Positions 44,315 through 54,945 of a DNA stretch of 64,000 nt are shown in pieces. The DNA is from JAZGER01 sp036480335 (GTDB taxonomy: Bacteria > Pseudomonadota > Gammaproteobacteria > DSM-19610), in NCBI GenBank assembly GCA_036480335.1, contig JAZGGH010000037.1:1-64000 (forward strand). Direction: 5' to 3'. The notes below the pieces were generated by a model. That model did no database searches. It saw only the letters and a program-made list of their open reading frames with translations, and was not told the DNA's origin. Position numbers and translations under genes: made by a program. Positions within the stretch are counted from its first letter, which is position 1. Every line of letters begins with the position of its first letter.

Positions 44315-45085
44315 GTGACAGGAAAAAATGGTGGCAGCGTCAAGAAGCACAGCTTGTCCAATAAAATTGCCGATGATATACGCCTGGCAATCATCAATAA
44401 AACCCTGAAATTCAATGATCGCCTGCCCTCAGAAGATCAGCTTGCCAAACAATATCAGGTATCACGTCCCACGGTACGTGAAGCCCTGCAACAACTTGCA
44501 GCACAAAACCTCATACGTACCCGCCGTGGCCCCAGAGGCGGCAGTTTTATCAACAAACCCAGTCTGGATGAACTCAGTGATGCCTTCACTGCCTCAACAC
44601 GGCTACTGATCAATCTGGAAAGCATTGGTCTGGATGAAATTCAGCAGTTACGGCGCGAACTTGATCAGATCGTCTGCAAGCTGGCTACCAACCATCGCAA
44701 AGCTGACAATATTGATAGCATTCGTCAAATTCTTATCCGTCAGGCAGAACCCTCGTTAAGCGCCGATTTATTCAGCCAGTCAGATATGCAATTTCACCGT
44801 GCTATCGTTGATGCCACTGGGAATCGGGTATTGTCCTTTATCATGACATCCATTTACGCATCGCAGCAGCAGGTATTTGAAACAATGGCTGAAAATACCG
44901 CAGACCGGGAAATATTTCTGGATTACAACCGCTCTCTGCTGGAAGCCATCATCAATCAGGATGCTGGCTTCGGCGTCAATATTGTCTGCAAAAAAATTGA
45001 TCTGTGTTATTCGCTCTACGAAAAACACCTTATAAACAGTGCAAACACTCAAAAAAGCGCAGATACTGCACCAGAAATCTCCTGA
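44315..45085 (+). CDS. FadR/PdhR-like GntR-family regulator
   Basis: The protein has an N-terminal winged helix (NDRLPSEDQLAKQYQVSRPTVREALQQLAAQNLIRTRRG, about residues 30-70) and a C-terminal FCD ligand domain with RRELDQIVCKLA and DMQFHRAIVDATGN. It lies directly upstream of aceE in the same direction, the position of pdhR, so control of pyruvate dehydrogenase is likely. The GTG at 44315 is chosen because AGGGAG lies 6 bases upstream (256 aa); an ATG at 44264 adds 17 residues without a ribosome-binding site. Confidence 0.85.
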   Translation: MTGKNGGSVKKHSLSNKIADDIRLAIINKTLKFNDRLPSEDQLAKQYQVSRPTVREALQQLAAQNLIRTRRGPRGGSFINKPSLDELSDAFTASTRLLINLESIGLDEIQQLRRELDQIVCKLATNHRKADNIDSIRQILIRQAEPSLSADLFSQSDMQFHRAIVDATGNRVLSFIMTSIYASQQQVFETMAENTADREIFLDYNRSLLEAIINQDAGFGVNIVCKKIDLCYSLYEKHLINSANTQKSADTAPEIS

Positions 45086-45278
45086 CTTATTCAGCCCTCG
45101 CCGAGCGACTTCAAAGATCGATAATTATTTTTTGACTTTAACTTATTGATTTATATATTTATTATTTTATAGTTGTAAAAATAGACGGGATTCCGCTTCC
45201 ATTTCTCCAGAACCGCGCTACACTGCATATAAATAGTTAACCGCAAGTTCGATGCATTTTATCGACAAAGGATTATTT

Positions 45279-47945
45279 ATGTCAGCAGACCCCTCCAGAA
45301 CACAAGATATAGACGAGCAGGAAACTCAGGAATGGCTCGATGCCCTTAGCGCTGTGCTGGAAACAGAAGGCCCGGAACGCGCCCATTACCTGCTAGAAAA
45401 AATGATCGATAAAGTGCGGCGCTCAGGCGTTAATCTGCCACATTCGTCCAATACCGCCTACGTAAACACCATACCGACTCACCTGCAGACACCGTTGCCC
45501 GGCGACAACAGTATTGAAAGACGCATACGCGCCCTGATCCGCTGGAACGCGGCCGCCATGGTGGTCCGGGCTAATCGCAAAGCAAGCGAGCTGGGTGGGC
45601 ACATTGCAACATTTGCATCAGCAGCAACGCTCTATGATGTCGGTTTTAATCACTTCTGGCAGGCACCCACGCATCAGCATGGCGGAGACCTGGTTCTGTT
45701 TCAGGGGCATTCAGCGCCAGGCATGTATTCCCGCGCCTATCTTGAAGGCCGCCTGACGACTGAACAACTGGATAACTTCCGCCAGGAAGTGGATGGCAAC
45801 GGCCTGTCATCCTATCCACACCCCTGGCTAATGCCTGACTTCTGGCAATTCCCGACTGTCTCTATGGGTCTGGGGCCCATTATGTCCATCTATCAGGCGC
45901 GTTTCATGAAATACATGCACGACCGCAGCCTGTCAGATACTAAAGACCGCCATGTCTGGGCCTTTATTGGTGACGGCGAAGTTGACGAACCTGAAACTCT
46001 CGGTGCCATTTCGCTGGCCTCCCGAGAAAAACTCGACAACCTCACCTGGGTTATAAACTGTAATCTACAGCGACTGGATGGTCCGGTTCGCGGCAACGGC
46101 AAAATCATTCAGGAGCTGGAAGCAGTATTCCGCGGTGTTGGCTGGAACGTCATCAAAGTTGTCTGGGGGAGCTACTGGGATAAATTACTCGCACAGGATA
46201 AAGATGGCCTGTTAAAACGCCGTATGATGGAAGCTGTTGATGGCGAATACCAGAACTATAAATCTAAAGATGGTGCCTATGTACGCGAACATTTCTTTGG
46301 TAAATACCCAGAACTCAAGGCAATGGTTGCACATATGTCCGACGAAGACATCTGGCGCCTGAATCGCGGCGGCCATGATCCGCATAAGGTCTATGCTGCC
46401 TATCATGCTGCCGTCAATCATAAGGGACAACCTACGGTCATCCTTGCACACACCGTCAAGGGTTATGGCATGGGTGCTGCAGGCGAAGGCCAGATGCGCA
46501 CGCATTCCCAGAAAAAACTTGATGAAGAAGAAATGATCGCCTATCGAGACCGCTTCAATATCCCCATCACCGAGGAACAGGCGGGCAAAGCAGAATATTT
46601 TCATCCTGGTGAAGACAGCGAAGAAATCCAGTACATGAAAAAAATGCGGCAGGCGCTCGGTGGACCAATGCCGATTCGTGAACACATGGCTGCACCACTG
46701 GAAATTCCGGATTTATCCATGTTTGAATCGTTACTGAAAGGCTCCGGTGAGCGCGAACAATCCACCACCATGGCCTTTGTACGCCTGCTGACGCTACTCG
46801 CCCGTGACAAGAAAATCGGTAAATATGTAGTGCCTATCGTTCCTGACGAGGCCCGCACCTTTGGTATGGAAGGTATGTTTCGCCAGCTAGGCATCTATTC
46901 TTCTGTCGGTCAGTTGTATACCCCGCAGGACAAGGAGCAGGTGATGTTCTACAAAGAGGACAAAACCGGCCAGATCCTTGAAGAAGGCATTAACGAAGCC
47001 GGTGCTATGTCTTCCTGGATCTCTGCTGCAACCTCTTACAGCACACATCATGTCAACATGATGCCCTTCTATATATATTATTCCATGTTCGGTTTCCAGC
47101 GCATTGGCGACCTCGCCTGGATGGCTGGTGATATGCAGGCGCGCGGCTTCCTGCTTGGCGGCACCGCCGGTCGCACCACACTCGCAGGTGAAGGGCTGCA
47201 ACATCAGGATGGCCACAGCCACCTGACAGCAAGCAGCATACCCAACTGTATTTCCTATGACCCAACATTCACCTATGAACTGACAGTGATCATTCATCAC
47301 GGCATGCAGCGGATGTATCAGGATCAGGACAATGTGTTCTATTACATCACTATCATGAACGAAAACTACCCGCAGCCGGCCATGCCCAAAGGTGTTGAAG
47401 AAGGTATCATCAAAGGCATTTACCTGTTGCAGGGGGGTGGCAAACGCCGCCGTAAAGTTCAACTCATGGGTTCCGGCTCTATTCTTCGGGAAGTCATCGC
47501 GGCAACGAAACTGCTGGACGAAGACTGGTCGGTTGATGCCGATGTCTGGAGTGTGACCAGCTTCAATGAACTCAAGCGCGAAGCCGAAGATGTCGATCGC
47601 TGGAATCTGCTGCACCCGTTATCCACACCGAAAATTTCTTATGTAGAAAAAACTCTCAAGGACCGGCGCGGGCCAGTCGTTGCCGCGACCGATTATATGC
47701 GTTCCTACCCTGCACAGATCGCCAAATGGGTGCCGAGCCAGTACGATGTGCTTGGCACAGACGGTTTTGGACGTTCAGACACGCGCGCTCAGTTGCGCAA
47801 GCATTTTGAAGTCAACGCCGCCTATATTACCGTAGCAGCACTGAAAGCACTGGCCGACGATGGTCAATTCCCGGCCGGAAAAGTGCAGGACGCGATCCAG
47901 AAATACGGTATCGACCCCGAAAAAATCAATCCGGCGAATGCCTGA
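45279..47945 (+). CDS. aceE: Pyruvate dehydrogenase E1, homodimeric
   Basis: AceE decarboxylates pyruvate with thiamine diphosphate and reductively acetylates the lipoyl group of E2. The 888-aa product matches the 887 aa of E. coli AceE. It has HIATFASAATLYDVGFNHFW, the ThDP/Mg motif GDGEVDEPE...INCNLQRLDGPVRGN, and MRTHSQKKLDEE. The ATG at 45279 has AAAGGA 7 bases upstream; an earlier ATG at 45252 is rejected. It starts the aceE-aceF-lpd operon. Confidence 0.96.
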   Translation: MSADPSRTQDIDEQETQEWLDALSAVLETEGPERAHYLLEKMIDKVRRSGVNLPHSSNTAYVNTIPTHLQTPLPGDNSIERRIRALIRWNAAAMVVRANRKASELGGHIATFASAATLYDVGFNHFWQAPTHQHGGDLVLFQGHSAPGMYSRAYLEGRLTTEQLDNFRQEVDGNGLSSYPHPWLMPDFWQFPTVSMGLGPIMSIYQARFMKYMHDRSLSDTKDRHVWAFIGDGEVDEPETLGAISLASREKLDNLTWVINCNLQRLDGPVRGNGKIIQELEAVFRGVGWNVIKVVWGSYWDKLLAQDKDGLLKRRMMEAVDGEYQNYKSKDGAYVREHFFGKYPELKAMVAHMSDEDIWRLNRGGHDPHKVYAAYHAAVNHKGQPTVILAHTVKGYGMGAAGEGQMRTHSQKKLDEEEMIAYRDRFNIPITEEQAGKAEYFHPGEDSEEIQYMKKMRQALGGPMPIREHMAAPLEIPDLSMFESLLKGSGEREQSTTMAFVRLLTLLARDKKIGKYVVPIVPDEARTFGMEGMFRQLGIYSSVGQLYTPQDKEQVMFYKEDKTGQILEEGINEAGAMSSWISAATSYSTHHVNMMPFYIYYSMFGFQRIGDLAWMAGDMQARGFLLGGTAGRTTLAGEGLQHQDGHSHLTASSIPNCISYDPTFTYELTVIIHHGMQRMYQDQDNVFYYITIMNENYPQPAMPKGVEEGIIKGIYLLQGGGKRRRKVQLMGSGSILREVIAATKLLDEDWSVDADVWSVTSFNELKREAEDVDRWNLLHPLSTPKISYVEKTLKDRRGPVVAATDYMRSYPAQIAKWVPSQYDVLGTDGFGRSDTRAQLRKHFEVNAAYITVAALKALADDGQFPAGKVQDAIQKYGIDPEKINPANA

Positions 47946-47968
47946 TCCAGCGTAACGGAGACATATTT

Positions 47969-49282
<1,314 letters not shown>

Positions 49283-49291
49283 CGGAGCCAA

Positions 49292-51052
49292 ATGATGACC
49301 ACTCAACAAATAATTGTTCCTGACATTGGCGATTTCGACAAGGTTGAAATTATTGAAGTACTGGTTTCAGCAGGTGATCACATTGAGGTTGAAGACTCAC
49401 TGATTACGGTTGAATCCGAAAAAGCCAGTATGGAAATTCCGTCCTCGGCTACCGGCACCGTTAAATCGGTTGCTGTGAGCGTGGGTGATTTCATTGCTGA
49501 AGGCAGTGTCATTCTTGAACTTGAAATGGATACCGCCTCGCAAGAATCAGCGCGATCAAATGACAAACAGCCCGCTGATACAATTAAAACGCCTGTCGAA
49601 ACAACAGCGCCTGCGGCTGCAGCCTTTTCAGGCGATGCCAACATCCAGGCTGAAATCGTGGTACTGGGTTCCGGACCGGGTGGCTATACCGCTGCATTCC
49701 GGGCTGCAGATTTAGGTAAACAAGTCGTCCTGATTGAAAAAGATGATGTACTCGGAGGTGTTTGTCTGAATGTTGGCTGCATCCCTTCCAAGGCGTTGTT
49801 GCATGTTGCAGAAGTCATCAATGAATCCCGCGAGTTTACCAAACTGGGCGTCAACTTTACCGAACCCTCTATTGATATGGATGCCTTACGCAAACACAAG
49901 AATAGTATCGTAGGCAAACTCACCGGTGGCCTGCAACAACTTGCCAAACAACGCAAGGTACAGGTTGTTAATGGCTATGGCCGCTTCACATCTGCCAACA
50001 GCATCACCGTTGAATCCGCCGATGGCAAAACCCAGACGATAGCCTTTAAGCATTGCATCGTTGCCGCAGGCTCCTCGGTCACCAAACTGCCCTTCGTGCC
50101 CTGGGATGATGAACGTATCTGGGATTCTACTGATGCCCTGGAACTGCAGCGCATACCTGAACGCCTGCTGGTTGTCGGTGGCGGCATCATCGGCCTGGAA
50201 ATGGCGACGGTCTATCATGCACTCGGGGCAAAAGTCACCGTTGTTGAATTAAGCTCCGGGCTTATCCCTGGTGCCGATCGTGATCTGATCCGCCCCCTTG
50301 AGCGGCTACTGAAAAAACGCTACGAAAATATTTTTCTGAACACAAAGGTCACTGAAATCACTGCCAGCGACAAAGGTATCGTCTGCAAGTTTGATGGCAA
50401 AAAGGCTCCGCAGGAAGATAGCTTTGACAATGTACTGGTGGCTATTGGCCGCTCACCCAATGGTGCACTGATTGATGCCAACAAGGCCGGTGTTATCGTC
50501 AATGAACAGGGATTCATCCCGGTCGACAACCAACAACGCACCAACATTACACATATTTTCGCCATTGGTGATGTCGTAGGCCAGCCCATGCTGGCGCACA
50601 AGGCAACCCACGAAGCCAAGGTCGCCGCTGAAGTCATCAGTGGTATGAAACGCTTTTTCGACGCCCGCACTATTCCATCTGTCGCCTATACCGAACCGGA
50701 AGTAGCCTGGTGTGGACAAACTGAAGAGCAATTAAAAGCTGATGGCATCGACTATGAAAAAGGTGCCTTCCCCTGGGCAGCCAGTGGTCGAGCCCTCTCT
50801 GTTGGTGCTGATAACGGACTGACCAAAGTGCTATATGACAAGACTACAAAACGCATGCTGGGTGCGGGTATCGTCGGTAAAAATGCGGGGGAATTGATCG
50901 CCGAAGCTGCCCTGGCCGTTGAAATGGGCGCTGAAATGGACGACATTGCACTCACCATTCATCCGCATCCTACTCTGTCGGAAACTCTCAATTTTGCCAC
51001 AGAAGTTGCAGAAGGAAGCTGCACGGATATCTATGTGCCGAAGAAACCCTGA
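49292..51052 (+). CDS. lpdA: Dihydrolipoyl dehydrogenase with N-terminal lipoyl domain
   Basis: This E3 reoxidises the lipoyl groups of the complex with FAD and NAD. The 586-aa protein starts with its own lipoyl domain (K44 in ESEKASMEIP), nearly the same as that of AceF, then a linker, then a full E3 (about residues 120-586): FAD motif VLGSGPGGYTAAFRAA, redox pair C158 and C163, NAD motif VVGGGIIGLEMA, and HPHPTLSE with the catalytic His. A lipoyl-E3 fusion is known from several proteobacteria. Gap to aceF is 9 bases. Confidence 0.95.
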   Translation: MMTTQQIIVPDIGDFDKVEIIEVLVSAGDHIEVEDSLITVESEKASMEIPSSATGTVKSVAVSVGDFIAEGSVILELEMDTASQESARSNDKQPADTIKTPVETTAPAAAAFSGDANIQAEIVVLGSGPGGYTAAFRAADLGKQVVLIEKDDVLGGVCLNVGCIPSKALLHVAEVINESREFTKLGVNFTEPSIDMDALRKHKNSIVGKLTGGLQQLAKQRKVQVVNGYGRFTSANSITVESADGKTQTIAFKHCIVAAGSSVTKLPFVPWDDERIWDSTDALELQRIPERLLVVGGGIIGLEMATVYHALGAKVTVVELSSGLIPGADRDLIRPLERLLKKRYENIFLNTKVTEITASDKGIVCKFDGKKAPQEDSFDNVLVAIGRSPNGALIDANKAGVIVNEQGFIPVDNQQRTNITHIFAIGDVVGQPMLAHKATHEAKVAAEVISGMKRFFDARTIPSVAYTEPEVAWCGQTEEQLKADGIDYEKGAFPWAASGRALSVGADNGLTKVLYDKTTKRMLGAGIVGKNAGELIAEAALAVEMGAEMDDIALTIHPHPTLSETLNFATEVAEGSCTDIYVPKKP

Positions 51053-51080
51053 TAAACATGATTGAGGTGCACTTTCTGCC

Positions 51081-51167
51081 TCAAATGTATAGAACAACAG
51101 CTATAGCAATAGCGATTAACACCATGACTTTTGCAATAATGATCAGGACAATTTTTTTCATGCTCAT
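51081..51167 (-). CDS. Possible 28-aa hydrophobic peptide
   Basis: The frame reads MSMKKIVLIIIAKVMVLIAIAIAVVLYI, split here as MSMKKIVLIII plus a continuous hydrophobic tail. A GGGA lies 6 bases before the first ATG. It is in the lpd / ankyrin-lipoprotein gap and in the lipoprotein's direction. It would be a single-span peptide with a positive N terminus. Support is limited to composition and a weak ribosome-binding site. Confidence 0.35.
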   Translation of the reverse strand: MSMKKIVLIIIAKVMVLIAIAIAVVLYI

Positions 51168-51181
51168 TATTAATCCCAGAT

Positions 51182-51766
51182 TCAATCAGCCGCGACACTC
51201 AAACCAAGGTAATCAGCAACCTCATCGTGTCCGTTATGCTGCGCCCAGTCGAGCGCAGTAAAATTTTTATTATCGCGTAGCATAGTATTTGCACCGCTAT
51301 TCAACAACTGCTGTACAGATTTTGAATGACCACTCATGGCAGCCCAAATCAGGGCTGTCCATCCGTTGGTGACTTCAATCTGATCAATATTCGCACCAGA
51401 CTCCAGCAATAATCGAACAATACTGGCATGATTGTTAGAAGCAGCCAGCATCAGCGAGGTATATCCGCCTTCATCTTCAAGATCAACCAAAGCCCCCTTA
51501 TTCAAAAGATGTTCAACTGTACTGATGTGTCCATTTAGTGAGGCTTTCATCAATGCTGTCCACTGGCAGGAATCACGAACATCCACAATTCCCGGTGTTT
51601 GCAGTAGACGATCAAGTTCAGTCAGATTACCCTGCTCCGCAGCGACGATCAAAGACGGTTCTACATTAACTGTTTCCAGCGATTCAACGGTTGTCTTACA
51701 ACCAGCAAACAACAGCATAGTCATGCTAAAACCAAAAATAATAGCGCTCTTATGGAGTGAGGTCAT
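51182..51766 (-). CDS. Ankyrin-repeat lipoprotein
   Basis: The 194-aa protein has a lipoprotein signal (lipobox LFAGC, C23) and four ankyrin repeats from about residue 38 to 190 (SLIVAAEQGNLTELDRLLQ, WTALMKASLNGHISTVEHLL, YTSLMLAASNNHASIVRLLL, WTALIWAAMSGHSKSVQQLL). Ankyrin lipoproteins are periplasmic or outer-membrane contact proteins; the partner is unknown. Its first codons overlap the end of the rhodanese gene by 17 bases, so the two are coupled. Confidence 0.87.
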   Translation of the reverse strand: MTSLHKSAIIFGFSMTMLLFAGCKTTVESLETVNVEPSLIVAAEQGNLTELDRLLQTPGIVDVRDSCQWTALMKASLNGHISTVEHLLNKGALVDLEDEGGYTSLMLAASNNHASIVRLLLESGANIDQIEVTNGWTALIWAAMSGHSKSVQQLLNSGANTMLRDNKNFTALDWAQHNGHDEVADYLGLSVAAD

Positions 51767-52331
51767 ACATCACATCTTTTTCCAATGACCAGCCCCAGGG
51801 CAAATCTGAATTTTTCCAGCCATCCTTAATACGTGCCCCCTTGTGCGAACCGGTTTTAATTTTCCCACCTTGAAAACCGTCCACCATGCTATAAACATTG
51901 GAATACCCTGCCGCATATAATTCATCGGCTGCGGGTGCGCTACGGGTTGATCCAGACCGACACATAAATATGACATGCGCATCTTTACTCACTCCCAACG
52001 CCTTTAATCGCGCCGAGACTTCTTCACTAAAATGGGGATTAATGTAACCTCCATAGCTTTGCTTTTTTGCATCCCATTTGCTGCTGTCGATAATCTTCCA
52101 GGGAACATGGATATCGGTCATATCAGTGTAGCCGGTAAACTTTATTTCGACGGCATCACGAACATCAATAAGCACAACTTCCCGTCCAGCAGGGCTGCTT
52201 ATCATTTTGTGTGTTTCACGCGCGTCAAGATACAGGCCAGCTCTGGTGCGCATACTGGCCTTCTCAGGCTCCGGCGCTGCCTGAAGACTAAAGCTCAGTG
52301 GCAAAATAAGTAATGCTAGTAAACGGTTCAT
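51750..52331 (-). CDS. Periplasmic rhodanese-domain protein
   Basis: The 193-aa protein has a Sec signal peptide (cleavage near LQA-A, residue 18) and a single rhodanese domain with VVLIDVRDAVEIKFTGYTDM and the active loop C124-RSGST-R. The catalytic cysteine is present, so it can accept sulfane sulfur. In a thiosulfate oxidiser a periplasmic sulfurtransferase is a sensible accessory, but this is inference. The C-terminal tail (GGKIKTGSHKGARIKDGW) is typical of periplasmic members. It is coupled to the ankyrin lipoprotein gene. Confidence 0.88.
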   Translation of the reverse strand: MNRLLALLILPLSFSLQAAPEPEKASMRTRAGLYLDARETHKMISSPAGREVVLIDVRDAVEIKFTGYTDMTDIHVPWKIIDSSKWDAKKQSYGGYINPHFSEEVSARLKALGVSKDAHVIFMCRSGSTRSAPAADELYAAGYSNVYSMVDGFQGGKIKTGSHKGARIKDGWKNSDLPWGWSLEKDVMYDLTP

Positions 52332-52883
52332 ACTTCTACTCCTAAATTATGTGGCCACTCAACCATTAGTGGCATGGGTACGGCTAACTATTGCAACTGC
52401 TGTGCCAAAGTATTACCACAGCCTTTAATCATAGAAAAATACATTTATCTTATTGTTTTTTATTGGGTATTTATTATTTACGCTATAAAATAATATCGTC
52501 TACCGACAGAATCTATAGCTGAATACAGTGTCATTAACGACATGTTTAGAAAAAAATAAATGCCGAATAAGGCACTTATCGGATACCCAATAATATTTGC
52601 AATATCAATACTGCTTGCCCGGCTCAACGACAAAAACACCAACAACCGAGACATCAGTGGGTTAGCAGCGAATGACATCAAGTATTTCTACTTTAAGTCG
52701 TTAGATCTGTTTGTAAAACAATGTTGTATCTCGGTGTTTGTACCACTTTGCAATCTAGCGACGAAAACCAGGCCAGACTGCCAGCAAAATAAACACTGGT
52801 ATATTCATGATTTTATTTATAAAATCATTTGCTTACAAGTGCTGGCGCCACCACTGATGGGGGCAATGACAGAAGGGATAACT
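52332..52883. other. Intergenic stretch upstream of nhaB
   Basis: The 552 bases are AT-rich (especially 52430-52560). An open frame runs through from 52560 into nhaB but has no ribosome-binding site and no family resemblance. No RNA gene or clear repeat was recognised. The promoter of nhaB should lie here. Confidence 0.5.
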
Positions 52884-54386
52884 ATGCAGACCAATTTAGC
52901 TAACGCCATGTACGACAATTTCCTCGGCAATACGCCAGACTGGTATAAAATGACCATTCTGGCATTTCTCGTCATCAATCCGATATTGTGGTATTCCGGC
53001 CTGCATTTTATTTCTGGATGGATTCTGATCGCTGAATTCATTTTCACCCTGGCGATGGCGCTAAAATGCTATCCATTGCAACCTGGCGGTTTACTGGCGC
53101 TGGAAGCAGTCCTTATTGGCATGACATCGCCGGAAGCAGTGATGCACGAAGTTGAAGCCAACCTCGAAGTTATCCTGTTGCTTGTCTTTATGGTTGCTGG
53201 CATTCATTTTATGCGCGACCTGCTGTTGTATTTGTTTACCAAAATATTACTCGGCGTCCGCTCCAAAATTGTGCTGTCTTTCCTGTTTTCACTGGTTGCC
53301 GCATTTTTATCCGCATTCCTCGACGCATTGACTGTCACAGCAGTGTTAATTTCTGTCGGCGTGGGCTTTTATTCCGTTTATCACCGGGTTGCATCGGGGA
53401 AAAAATTCTCGGAAGACCACGACCATTCAGGCGATGAAGGCGTGCATGAATACAAGCGTCAGGATCTCGATCAGTTTCGTGCCTTTCTACGCAGCCTGAT
53501 CATGCATGGCGCCATTGGCACAGCTCTGGGCGGCGTTTGCACCCTCGTCGGCGAACCGCAAAATCTATTGATCGCTGAAAAAGCCGGCTGGAATTTTGTT
53601 GAATTTTTCATGCGCATGGCACCTGTCACTATGCCAACCCTGGTTGCTGGTCTGGCCACCTGTGTACTCATCGAAAAACTTGGCTGGTTCGGCTATGGCG
53701 CTAAACTACCAGAAGAAGTCCGTTCTGTGCTCAGTGAATTTCAGGCAGAACAAGAAGACAAGCGCAGCAGCAAACAGGTAGCTGCCATCGTCACACAGGC
53801 CATCGTCGCTGTTATTCTCATTTTATCACTGGCTTTTCACCTGGCTTCCGTTGGCCTGGTCGGCCTGATGATCATTGTTCTACTAACGGCTTTCACAGGC
53901 ATTGTTGAGGAACATCAAATCGGTCATGCCTTTGAAGAAGCATTGCCGTTTACAGCCCTGCTGGTGGTTTTCTTCGCAGTGGTTGCAGTTATCCATGAAC
54001 AACACCTGTTTTCTCCGATTACCCAGGCTGTCCTCAACCTGCCAGTATCTTCCCAGCCAGTGATGCTGTTTATTGCCAATGGCGTGCTCTCAATGATCAG
54101 CGATAACGTTTTTGTTGCCACAGTGTATATTAATGAAATGGCCACCGCCCTGAATAACGGCGAAATCACCCGCGAGCATTTCGAAACATTGGCTATCGCC
54201 ATCAATACCGGCACCAATCTACCTAGCGTGGCGACTCCCAACGGGCAGGCAGCATTCCTGTTCCTGCTGACTTCCGCCCTGGCGCCACTTATCAGGCTCT
54301 CCTATATGCGTATGCTAATCATGGCAATTCCCTACACCATTGTGCTGAGTAGTGTAGGCATTGCCAGTATTATGCTGTTCTTCTAG
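52884..54386 (+). CDS. nhaB: Na+/H+ antiporter NhaB
   Basis: NhaB exports sodium in exchange for protons. The 500-aa product aligns by eye with E. coli NhaB (513 aa) from its first residues: NFLGNTPDWYK, EFIFTLAMALKCYPLQPGG, AVLIGMTSPE, ANLEVILLLVFMVAGIHFM, FLSAFLDALTVTAVLISV and GTALGGVCTLVGEPQNLLIAE. About 12 membrane spans are visible. The ATG at 52884 is chosen because AAGGGA lies upstream and the family N terminus begins there. A sodium antiporter suggests a marine or saline habitat. Confidence 0.94.
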   Translation: MQTNLANAMYDNFLGNTPDWYKMTILAFLVINPILWYSGLHFISGWILIAEFIFTLAMALKCYPLQPGGLLALEAVLIGMTSPEAVMHEVEANLEVILLLVFMVAGIHFMRDLLLYLFTKILLGVRSKIVLSFLFSLVAAFLSAFLDALTVTAVLISVGVGFYSVYHRVASGKKFSEDHDHSGDEGVHEYKRQDLDQFRAFLRSLIMHGAIGTALGGVCTLVGEPQNLLIAEKAGWNFVEFFMRMAPVTMPTLVAGLATCVLIEKLGWFGYGAKLPEEVRSVLSEFQAEQEDKRSSKQVAAIVTQAIVAVILILSLAFHLASVGLVGLMIIVLLTAFTGIVEEHQIGHAFEEALPFTALLVVFFAVVAVIHEQHLFSPITQAVLNLPVSSQPVMLFIANGVLSMISDNVFVATVYINEMATALNNGEITREHFETLAIAINTGTNLPSVATPNGQAAFLFLLTSALAPLIRLSYMRMLIMAIPYTIVLSSVGIASIMLFF

Positions 54387-54432
54387 TATTTTTGTTACAC
54401 TTTAGCTATCTTGTTTTTCATGGTGCAGAGCA

Positions 54433-54894
54433 ATGAAACTGATTATTCCACCACCCGCCCAGGTTGCCATCCTGGCGGTTATCATGTGGCAGATCAGCAA
54501 ACTGTTGCCACATGCAAATTTTTTATTTGCAAATAAAAAAGAAATTGTCATTGTTGGCGTAGCTATCGCCCTGCTGATTACATTCATTGCAGCAATTACC
54601 CTGTCACGCTCCAGAACAACACTCAACCCGTTTCGTCCCTCCAATGCTTCATCATTGGTAACACACGGTATATTTCGCTACTCAAGAAACCCCATATACG
54701 TTGCCGATTTTATGTTCTTACTCAGTTGGGCTGCCTGGCTGGGTAACCCGGTAAACCTGATCGCGCTAGCCAGCTTTCCCATTTTCATCACAGCTTTACA
54801 GATAAAACCAGAAGAAGAAGCCCTGCTACAGCTATTCGGTGATGAGTATCTAAAATATCAAACAACCACTCCTCGCTGGCTAAAAATTCTGTAA
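54433..54894 (+). CDS. Isoprenylcysteine methyltransferase-like membrane protein
   Basis: The 153-aa protein has four membrane spans and the C-terminal motif of the ICMT/PEMT superfamily (LVTHGIFRYSRNPIYVADFMFLLSW, then KPEEEALLQLFGDEYLKYQ), which binds S-adenosylmethionine. Bacteria have no prenylated proteins of the eukaryotic kind, so the true substrate, possibly a lipid or small thiol, is unknown. It stands 46 bases after nhaB. Confidence 0.87.
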   Translation: MKLIIPPPAQVAILAVIMWQISKLLPHANFLFANKKEIVIVGVAIALLITFIAAITLSRSRTTLNPFRPSNASSLVTHGIFRYSRNPIYVADFMFLLSWAAWLGNPVNLIALASFPIFITALQIKPEEEALLQLFGDEYLKYQTTTPRWLKIL

Positions 54895-54945
54895 ATAAAA
54901 CAGACTTTAATCTTTAGTTTATTCCTGTCCGGCCGGCTATCGCCT

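Noticed and set aside
45252..45278. ATG start for aceE at 45252
   Set aside because: The ATG at 45279 has AAAGGA at proper spacing and gives the family length.
51061..51085. Terminator after lpd (TGAGG...CCTCA)
   Set aside because: The stem is only 5 bp and no T-run follows.
52560..52883. A 108-residue N-terminal extension of NhaB
   Set aside because: It has no ribosome-binding site and no family similarity, while the ATG at 52884 has both support and the normal N terminus.
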